In this document: positions 1 to 4,771 of the stretch, one piece after another | Numbering within the stretch: the first letter of the stretch is position 1 | Layout of the letters: the number at the start of each line of letters is the position of its first letter | Source: Flavobacteriia bacterium | GTDB taxonomy: Bacteria > Bacteroidota > Bacteroidia > Flavobacteriales > Flavobacteriaceae | Length of the DNA stretch: 6,019 bases | Assembly: GCA_011330545.1 (NCBI GenBank) | Contig: DRQI01000324.1 | Span: forward strand, 1 to 6,019 | Reading direction: 5' to 3' | Position numbers and translations under genes: made by a program | Notes under the pieces: generated by a model | Seen by the model: only the letters and a program-made list of their open reading frames with translations | The model's database searches: none | Told to the model about the DNA's origin: nothing

Positions 1-214
1 CATCGGTTAACATCAGCGCATCCCAAGTATCAAAACTACTACTCGAATAAGGCAATGCAGTGGTATTATTACTAATTTTTGCTATTAAGGCATTTTTTAA
101 AGCCATTCCGTTTAAGCTAAAATCAACGGCATTGGGTGCATTCAGATAATACGCTTCTTGTGAGAATACGAGGGTGCTTATGCTTAAAAAAAGGAATAGT
201 AATTGTTTTTTCAT
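1..214 (-). CDS. Secreted endonuclease I-like protein, N-terminal part (cut by window edge)
   Basis: An open frame runs from an ATG at 214-212 to the left edge, giving 71 complete codons. Seen: residues 1-18 form a clean signal peptide (MKKQ, a Leu/Phe-rich core, then VFS) with likely cleavage before Gln19. The mature start QEAYYLNAPNAVDFSLNG leads into ALKNALIAKI (38-47), LPYSS (54-58) and the block DTWDALMLTD (62-71). Known of the family: secreted endonuclease I proteins of Flavobacteriia start with a short YY segment, then a helix of the form aLkdaLatkI, a Tyr-containing turn and a W-x-A-x-x-x-T-D block. Inferred: this is such a non-specific DNA/RNA nuclease, possibly with a C-terminal type IX sorting domain off the window. 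The catalytic region is not visible, so activity cannot be judged. The leader has no Shine-Dalgarno sequence, only an A-rich stretch. Another secreted family with a similar N terminus remains possible. Confidence 0.72.
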   Translation of the reverse strand, partial: MKKQLLFLFLSISTLVFSQEAYYLNAPNAVDFSLNGMALKNALIAKISNNTTALPYSSSSFDTWDALMLTD

Positions 215-362
215 TTGTTTATATTTTATTTATTTTTCAATTGAGTTTATGAATCTTTGATTTCGCCAAGAATCATTTTGGTGGGTATCAACTTAATTGT
301 AATGCCTCATTTCATACGAATAAATTTATATTAATTTTCTGGATAATAATATTATTGCATTA

Positions 363-442
363 ATAAAAAACAAAGGCATACTCGCAATCAGCAGGCACCG
401 AGCCACCAATTAGGAAGCATGTATGAGCCGTAGATTGTCGCC
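363..442 (-). other. GC-rich, fold-prone 3' flank of the RhuM-Fic gene; possible terminator
   Basis: Directly after the RhuM-Fic stop codon the sequence changes from AT-rich to about 54% GC (37 of 68 bases in 375-442), then returns to very AT-rich DNA. On the minus strand CATAC (425-421) can pair with GTATG (381-377), with GG/CC added across a two-base bulge, and this is followed by a T-rich run TTTGTTTTTT (374-365), which has the outline of a terminator with a large, partly structured loop. A competing pairing joins GATTG and CAATC (437-433 and 389-385). The loop is long (about 39 bases) and the stem short, so termination is only a possibility. The remainder of this intergenic space (215-362) is AT-rich, contains a perfect 12-base palindrome at 345-356, and shows no gene or convincing promoter for the nuclease. 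Confidence 0.35.
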
Positions 443-1413
443 TATATGACTTCATTATCTTTATTTATAGAATTTATAATTATTTTGATTATCAGTTCTT
501 TTTCTTCAGGTTTACTTAGTGCTACCATTAGAGTTAATGCTGCTAAAGCGTTATTGGCTATTTTCGGCTGTCCTGTCCTGGAATAGAGGTATCTATTCTT
601 ATTGAGGTACCAAACAAACAACCATGCAGCTATTCTTTTATTTCCATCTGTGAATGAATGATTCTTGACTACAAAATACAGTAAATTGGCGGCTTTCTCT
701 TCAATACTCGGATACAACTCCCGCCCTCCAAAAGTTTGATTTATTGTTCCAATTGAACTTTTAAAAGATTCATCTTTTTCTTTTCCAAAAAGGTTAGACC
801 CGCCAAATTTTAACCTTAGTCCTTCAATTGCCTCAATTGCTTCATCGTAATTGATTACATATTTAGTCGTTGGTGTAGTTTCTTTGATTTCGATATTTTG
901 GTGGTCATATCCATCTAATAAATCCAAACCTAAGGCAAATTCCGAAAGTACTTCTACTATTGCTTTAGTTTGCTCTTTTTCTAAGCTGTCAGAACCCACT
1001 GTATTTTGAATGAGTTGAATTGATTGCTTTAGTTCCTTCAATCGTTTTATATTTACAGAATATCCTTGTAATATATAATTTCGTAACACTTGAGTTGCCC
1101 ATATTCTGAATTCTGTTCCTCTTTGGGATTTTACTCTATAGCCAACCGATATGATTACATCAAGATTATAGTACTTAGTTTTGTATTTTTTGCCATCTGA
1201 TGCAGTTGTCAAGTATTCCTTGACAACTGAATTTTTGTTTAACTCTTTCTCCCTAAAGCAATTATTTATATGAAGGCTGATGTTTTGTTTAGTTTTTTGA
1301 AACAGTTCAACCATTTGATTTTGTGACAACCAAACAGTTTCATTCTCAACTAACACTTTAATTTTTGGTTGACTTTCTCCTAATTCATACAGTATTATTT
1401 CTGATTTATTCAT
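442..1413 (-). CDS. RhuM family / Fic-Doc domain fusion protein
   Basis: A 323-residue protein with two recognisable parts. Residues about 5-125 match the RhuM ('virulence protein RhuM') family: ETVWLSQNQMVELF (25-38), a winged-helix-like segment, ASDGKKYKTKYYNLDVI (71-87) and ISVGYRVKSQRGTEFRIWAT (88-107). A helical linker follows (about 125-175). Residues about 185-315 form a Fic/Doc domain with the active-site loop HSFTDGNKR at 252-260. Fic enzymes normally read HPFxDGNGR and transfer AMP; Doc toxins read HxFxDANKR and phosphorylate EF-Tu. Here His252, Asp256, Asn258 and Arg260 are kept, and Lys259 is Doc-like. Inferred: a nucleotide- or phosphate-transferring enzyme tethered to a DNA-binding-like domain. 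No [S/T]xxxE[G/N] inhibitory motif is visible, and no Phd-like antitoxin gene adjoins it. Start at ATG 1413 begins exactly where RhuM homology begins. The target is unknown. Fusions of this type are known in databases, so the architecture is not new. Confidence 0.9.
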   Translation of the reverse strand: MNKSEIILYELGESQPKIKVLVENETVWLSQNQMVELFQKTKQNISLHINNCFREKELNKNSVVKEYLTTASDGKKYKTKYYNLDVIISVGYRVKSQRGTEFRIWATQVLRNYILQGYSVNIKRLKELKQSIQLIQNTVGSDSLEKEQTKAIVEVLSEFALGLDLLDGYDHQNIEIKETTPTTKYVINYDEAIEAIEGLRLKFGGSNLFGKEKDESFKSSIGTINQTFGGRELYPSIEEKAANLLYFVVKNHSFTDGNKRIAAWLFVWYLNKNRYLYSRTGQPKIANNALAALTLMVALSKPEEKELIIKIIINSINKDNEVI

Positions 1414-1417
1414 GTTC

Positions 1418-1477
1418 TAAAGGTAACCAATATTTTTTTCGATTTTTCAGTTTTCTGCCTTATAGGTAACACCTATA
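1418..1477 (-). promoter_or_regulatory. Candidate operator: repeated GGTAAC motifs upstream of the RhuM-Fic gene
   Basis: Two near-identical 10-mers, TAAAGGTAAC at 1418-1427 and TATAGGTAAC at 1461-1470 (9 of 10 identical), lie in the same orientation 43 bp apart, about four helical turns. The distal copy is part of a perfect inverted repeat, TATAGGT-AAC-ACCTATA (1461-1477, 7-bp arms). The proximal copy sits 4 bases from the start codon. This is the arrangement expected for a DNA-binding autoregulator, and the RhuM half of the gene is a plausible ligand, but that link is inference. No confident TAnnTTTG promoter element was found; TACCTTTA, one mismatch off, lies inside the proximal copy on the minus strand. 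Confidence 0.4.
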
Positions 1478-1564
1478 TATTCATGCCCCTTTGTGAAAGC
1501 TCATCTCTTTTTATAACAAATCCTTTAATAAGGGATTCACATGCTTAAATTTTAGTAATTAATG

Positions 1565-1620
1565 GTGAATTTTAGAATTCTAAATTGCGCAAATGCCTTA
1601 CAATCGTATCTAAATTTCAC
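1565..1620. repeat. Inverted repeat pair enclosing a 14-bp palindrome between the methyltransferase and RhuM-Fic genes
   Basis: GTGAATTTTAG (1565-1575) is matched by CTAAATTTCAC (1610-1620), an 11-bp inverted repeat with one mismatch. Overlapping its left arm is a perfect 14-base palindrome, TTTAGAATTCTAAA (1571-1584). A third small hairpin lies at 1519-1537 (AATCCTTT-AAT-AAGGGATT, one G-T pair as RNA), and a tandem AAGTATT pair at 1638-1651 runs into the methyltransferase stop codon. None has a T-tract that would make it a convincing terminator. In DNA this AT-rich, some of this is expected by chance; possible roles are a weak terminator, an operator or the edge of an inserted cassette. Confidence 0.35.
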
Positions 1621-1649
1621 GAATTATGTTCTCTGTAAAGTATTAAGTA

Positions 1650-2855
1650 TTATTCTGTTCTTTCTAATAATGCCATATAAAAGCCGTCATATCCGCTAAC
1701 CGAAGGCAAAATTTTCTTTTCAGCAATAAAATTAAACGCTTTATGTGAGTTTAAAAAATTTTCTACTTGTTTTTCATTTTCTGAAGGTAAAATAGAACAG
1801 GTGGCATACACTAATTTGCCTCCGGCTTTCACCATTTTTGCATAGGTATTTAAAATTTCGGCCTGTGTTTTTTGAATGTTATTTATAAATTCGGCTTGCA
1901 ATTTCCATTTGGCATCCGGATTTCTCCTTAACACCCCTAAGCCACTACATGGGGCATCTATGAGTACCCTGTCGGCTTTATCGTATAGTTTTTTGATAAC
2001 TTTCGTTGAATGGATATGGCGGGGTTCTATATTATGGGCGCCATTCCGTTTAGCTCTTCTTTTCAACTCTTTGAGCTTGTTAGCATAAATGTCTAAGGCA
2101 ATAATTTGGCCTTTATTTTTCATTAAGGATGCCAAATGTAAGGTTTTGCCACCGGCACCGGCACAGGCATCTACTACCCGCAATCCGGGCGCTACTTGTA
2201 AAAATTCAGCTACCAATTGCGAAGAAGCATCCTGTACTTCAAAAAAACCGTTTTTAAAAGCCTCAGTTCTAAAGATATTTTTGCGTTCACTTAGTTGAAG
2301 GGCATCTTGATATCCTTTGATAAATTGGGTTTCGATAGTTTCTTCTAATAATAACTTTTGTAATTGTTCTTTGGTTGTTTTCAATGTATTTACCCGTAAA
2401 ATAACATTGGCTTGTTGGTTCAGTGCATTGATTTCCGCTGCCCATTGTTTTCCTAATTCTTTTTCGCCTAAAGCATCTAACCAATCGGGAATTGATTCTT
2501 TAAAAACGCGTTGGTTTTGTAATTCGTCAAATTTTCCTTTGATACGGCGCACGGGTGTTCCTTCAAATTGCCTCCAATCGGGTAATGGTATTCCCTTTAA
2601 TACCGCCCAAACGGCAAATATTTTCCATAAGTTTTCTTGGGTAAAATGATTTTTTGTACCGGCTATTTCGTTGTATAGCCGTTTCCACCGTACACAATCA
2701 TAAACGGTTTCGGCAATAAATTTACGGTCACGGGCACCCCAGCGCGTATCTCTTTTTAAGGTTTTTTCGACTACTTTATCGGCGTATAGTCCGTCATTAA
2801 ATATATAATTTAAAGAATCTATTACTGCTAAGACCAAGTTTCTGTGTAAGCGCAT
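1650..2855 (-). CDS. rsmB: RsmB/NOP family rRNA (cytosine-C5) methyltransferase
   Basis: A 401-residue SAM-dependent RNA methyltransferase of the RsmB/NOL1/NOP2/Sun group. Residues about 1-140 look like the NusB-like RNA-binding region (YADKVVEKTLKR and RDRKFIAETVYDCVRWKR), and the Rossmann methyltransferase core follows. Motif I is VDACAGAGGKT (228-238), with the next strand giving ALDIYANKL (253-261). Motif IV is IDAPCSGLGVLRRNPDAKWK (299-318) with Cys303. Motif VI is YATCSILPSENEKQV (350-364) with Cys353. In this family the motif VI Cys attacks C6 of the target cytosine and the motif IV Cys releases the product. The C-terminal DGFYMALLER is the usual ending. Length is slightly below E. coli RsmB (429). 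E. coli RsmB methylates C967 of 16S rRNA; that this enzyme has the same target is inferred. All key residues are present. It has its own promoter (2905-2912) and stands 153 bases from the upstream lipoprotein gene. Confidence 0.93.
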   Translation of the reverse strand: MRLHRNLVLAVIDSLNYIFNDGLYADKVVEKTLKRDTRWGARDRKFIAETVYDCVRWKRLYNEIAGTKNHFTQENLWKIFAVWAVLKGIPLPDWRQFEGTPVRRIKGKFDELQNQRVFKESIPDWLDALGEKELGKQWAAEINALNQQANVILRVNTLKTTKEQLQKLLLEETIETQFIKGYQDALQLSERKNIFRTEAFKNGFFEVQDASSQLVAEFLQVAPGLRVVDACAGAGGKTLHLASLMKNKGQIIALDIYANKLKELKRRAKRNGAHNIEPRHIHSTKVIKKLYDKADRVLIDAPCSGLGVLRRNPDAKWKLQAEFINNIQKTQAEILNTYAKMVKAGGKLVYATCSILPSENEKQVENFLNSHKAFNFIAEKKILPSVSGYDGFYMALLERTE

Positions 2856-2904
2856 TGAAGTTGTTTATTTGTGTAGTTGTTCGTAATAACAATTTTAACA
2901 ATTG

Positions 2905-2912
2905 CAAAGGTA
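2905..2912 (-). promoter_or_regulatory. Bacteroidota-type -7 promoter element for the methyltransferase gene
   Basis: On the minus strand this reads TACCTTTG followed by C, a perfect match to the Bacteroidota -7 consensus TAnnTTTG. Transcription would start roughly at 2898, giving a leader of about 40 bases before the ATG at 2855. No good TTG was found at the -33 position, so the upstream half is weak or degenerate. A second chance match, TATTTTTG, lies further upstream near 2997-3004 and is less well placed. Confidence 0.6.
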
Positions 2913-3008
2913 GGTATTATTAGTTTTGATTTGCGATTTGTTTTTAGTGCTTAGAAATTGACCGTTTTTTGAGCGGGTTTTAATACTGCCCAATACAAAA
3001 ATAATTGG

Positions 3009-3746
3009 CTAATTGCCATTATAATTCTGAATAAATGCCTTTATAACATCGGCATCTCCTTGGTTTATAGTACCGGTATAACTATTAGAAGCAGGGTTTT
3101 TATTGTATAATTCTTTATAAAAAAGACATGCACTGAGAAAGGAGCCTGCTTGTGATGGGTGAATGCTGTCAGAAGCATATAAATGAATAGAATTATTAGT
3201 AGCAATGAAATCTTTAAAAGCTAATCCAACGGGTACAACCGTTGAAGATAATTGCCTTGCAACTTGGTGATAATTAGCATCTAGCTGATCAGTCATTTGG
3301 GGTTGATTTTCGTAGGCCCAAGTCATAAAAAAATAAACTTTTGCTCCAATAGAACTGGCTTTATTTTCAAATTTTGAAGCAAATTCAAACATAGCATTAA
3401 CATCAGTAGCTGCGCGAATGCTATTTTCTTGAAGGACAATAACATCCCATTCTTTGCTATCTATCATATCTTGTGTTGCCTGATGATTCCAATGATCTTC
3501 TAACGTATACCCACCTACGGCAATATTTTTAATTTCAGGGCTATACGGTAGGTTTGATATGTCGGTAAATCCTTTTAGAATCGTATTGATACCTCCATTA
3601 AAAAAAGTATGGCTATTTCCAATAAATAAAACTTTTTCCGCCTTGAATCCCGAAGGCTCAATTATAGTGTTATTTTCTCCTTTGCTGCAAGATAGTATTA
3701 CAACCAGCATGTTCAAAAAGAATACTATCCTTAACTTTTGTAGCAT
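3009..3746 (-). CDS. SGNH/GDSL-hydrolase-like lipoprotein
   Basis: A 245-residue protein. Residues 1-20 are a lipoprotein signal: a hydrophobic core and a lipobox ending ILSC, so Cys20 would be lipidated and the protein anchored in a membrane, in Bacteroidota often the outer membrane or cell surface. The rest fits the SGNH hydrolase fold. Block I is KVLFIGNSHTFF (38-49), with Ser45 as the likely nucleophile. Block II is AVGGYTLEDHW (76-86), with Gly79. Block III is DVIVLQENS (101-109), with Asn108 near the oxyanion position. Block V is DSIHPSQAG (193-201), with Asp193 and His196 of the catalytic pair. The family cleaves ester bonds in carbohydrates, lipids or small molecules; the substrate cannot be read from the sequence. 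The GNS-plus-GG-x-x-L-x-x-HW pattern resembles DUF4886-type members. Start chosen at ATG 3746 because the signal peptide needs it. Flanking gaps of 153 and 118 bases suggest its own transcript, though no strong promoter is visible. Confidence 0.85.
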   Translation of the reverse strand: MLQKLRIVFFLNMLVVILSCSKGENNTIIEPSGFKAEKVLFIGNSHTFFNGGINTILKGFTDISNLPYSPEIKNIAVGGYTLEDHWNHQATQDMIDSKEWDVIVLQENSIRAATDVNAMFEFASKFENKASSIGAKVYFFMTWAYENQPQMTDQLDANYHQVARQLSSTVVPVGLAFKDFIATNNSIHLYASDSIHPSQAGSFLSACLFYKELYNKNPASNSYTGTINQGDADVIKAFIQNYNGN

Positions 3747-3864
3747 TAGTTTATGCTTTTAGCTTTTCAGCAATGAAATTATTGTTTGATAAAAATATGC
3801 AAAATTTCAATTATAAGCAAGAATATGATTGTGAGATAAGGCACATTTTGCTTAAAGATACTGA

Positions 3865-4629
3865 CTAAAATTTTTCAAAAACCCCCAACCCAAATAAGGC
3901 GAAGTCGTATTTTACAGGGTCGCCGGCATCTAATTTTCGTAAACTTGTATCGAGTTCCAGCAGGGCTTTGGCATCATTTTGTTTTCTGTTGAGAAGCCCT
4001 AATTTTCGGGCGGTATTGCCGGAGTGCACGTCTAAAGGACATGATAATTGTGATGGTGACAAGGTTTTCCAAATTCCGAAATCTACTCCCGCAGTATCTT
4101 TACGTACCATCCAACGTAAAAACATATTGATGCGTTTGGCAGCAGATCCTTTTAAGGGGTCTGAAAGGTGTTTTTGTGTTCTTGACGGATGTTGCAGTTC
4201 AAAAAAAACAGCTTTAAAATGATGGATGGCGTTTTGTAACGAATCAGGTTCGGCATATTTTGAAAAAACAGCTTCCAAACTAGTGTGATGTGTGTAAATA
4301 TGTTGTAGGGCTTTGATAAAATAGGCGAAATCGATTCCGTTAAATGTCCGATGTACAAAACTCCCTAATTTTTCTAATTGTTGTTCGTTGTGGTTGATTA
4401 CAAAATCATACGGGCTATTGCCTAACAGTTCCATCATACGGCCGGCATTGTTGATAATCATTTTCCGATTTCCCCAAGCAATGGTTGCTGTTAAAAATGC
4501 TGAGATTTCAATGTCTTCTTTTAAAAAATACCGATGTGGAATCTGTATAGGGTCAGTGGCTATAAATGATGGGTGATTGTACCGTATTACTTTGTCATCT
4601 AAAAATTCTTTGAGCGCTGTTTTATTCAT
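3865..4629 (-). CDS. TIGR02757 family (DUF2400) conserved protein
   Basis: A 254-residue protein recognised as the TIGR02757/DUF2400 family, common in Bacteroidota and of unproven function. Conserved blocks: DPIQIPHRY (26-34), EISAFLTATIAWGNRKMI (41-58), HRTFNGIDF (93-101), KRINMFLRWMVRKD (165-178), GVDFGIW (181-187), PLDVHSGNTARKLGLL (198-213) and DPVKYDFALFGLGV (237-250). It is full length for the family and has no signal peptide or membrane segment, so it is cytoplasmic. Inference: PLDVHSGNTARKLGLL recalls the VDTHV-x-R-V-x-x-RLGL segment after the helix-hairpin-helix in endonuclease III-type DNA glycosylases, and Asp200 would sit where the catalytic Asp sits, so a distant HhH-GPD link is possible but untested. 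The start at ATG 4629 matches where the family normally begins. The gene lies 17 bases beyond the T-tract of an inverted repeat that may end the TPR transcript or hold its own promoter. Confidence 0.88.
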   Translation of the reverse strand: MNKTALKEFLDDKVIRYNHPSFIATDPIQIPHRYFLKEDIEISAFLTATIAWGNRKMIINNAGRMMELLGNSPYDFVINHNEQQLEKLGSFVHRTFNGIDFAYFIKALQHIYTHHTSLEAVFSKYAEPDSLQNAIHHFKAVFFELQHPSRTQKHLSDPLKGSAAKRINMFLRWMVRKDTAGVDFGIWKTLSPSQLSCPLDVHSGNTARKLGLLNRKQNDAKALLELDTSLRKLDAGDPVKYDFALFGLGVFEKF

Positions 4630-4645
4630 GGTGTTGCAATAGAGG

Positions 4646-4653
4646 CAAAAATA
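4646..4653 (-). promoter_or_regulatory. Possible -7 element for the TIGR02757 gene, overlapping a hairpin T-tract
   Basis: The minus strand reads TATTTTTG followed by C, which fits TAnnTTTG. If real, transcription would start near 4639 and leave only about 10 leader bases before the ATG at 4629. No TTG is found at the -33 spacing; that position falls inside the inverted repeat. The match shares bases with the hairpin's T-run, so it may be a by-product of it. Confidence 0.3.
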
Positions 4654-4687
4654 CTATTTTCAGAATGGTATTATTCTGAAAATAGTA
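4647..4687 (-). terminator. 15-bp perfect inverted repeat plus T5: probable terminator of the TPR gene
   Basis: The arms TACTATTTTCAGAAT (4652-4666) and ATTCTGAAAATAGTA (4673-4687) are perfectly complementary around a 6-base loop. Read on the minus strand the stem is followed at once by five T (4651-4647), the form of a factor-independent terminator, 84 bases after the TPR stop codon. The stem is AT-rich (3 G/C of 15), so moderately stable. On the plus strand no T-run follows, so it would work in one direction only. The alternative is an operator for the TIGR02757 gene, because the repeat covers that gene's possible promoter region. Confidence 0.6.
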
Positions 4688-4771
4688 AAATGTTCTTATT
4701 AATACCGTGATTTCGACATAGGAAATGCTGATAATACAACAAATAGTATCAATTATTATGACGAGTTCAGG

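Noticed and set aside
300..1622. TTTCATACGAATAAA-like and TTTCACGAATTAT-like sequences on both sides of the RhuM-Fic gene as att or target-site repeats
   Set aside because: The match needs gaps, is short and AT-rich, and no integrase or transposase is present in the window.
1876..2649. Several open frames of 65-110 codons on the plus strand and in another minus-strand frame across the methyltransferase gene
   Set aside because: They lie inside a gene with full-length family motifs, show no recognisable domains, and are explained by the reverse or shifted frame of that gene.
2950..3005. CCAAT/ATTGG and ACCCG/CGGT pairings as a terminator after the SGNH gene
   Set aside because: Stems of 4-5 bp with large loops or bulges, not followed by a T-run on the minus strand.
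3841..3864. TGTG...CACA mini-hairpin after the TIGR02757 gene as a terminator
   Set aside because: Only 4 bp of stem and no T-run on the transcribed strand.
3747..3864. Promoter for the SGNH lipoprotein gene (AAATTTTG near the start)
   Set aside because: One mismatch in the key TA of the -7 element and no -33 TTG at proper spacing.
3559..4576. Short open frames antisense to, or out of frame with, the SGNH and TIGR02757 genes
   Set aside because: Low-complexity translations with no domain; the frames with family motifs account for the DNA.
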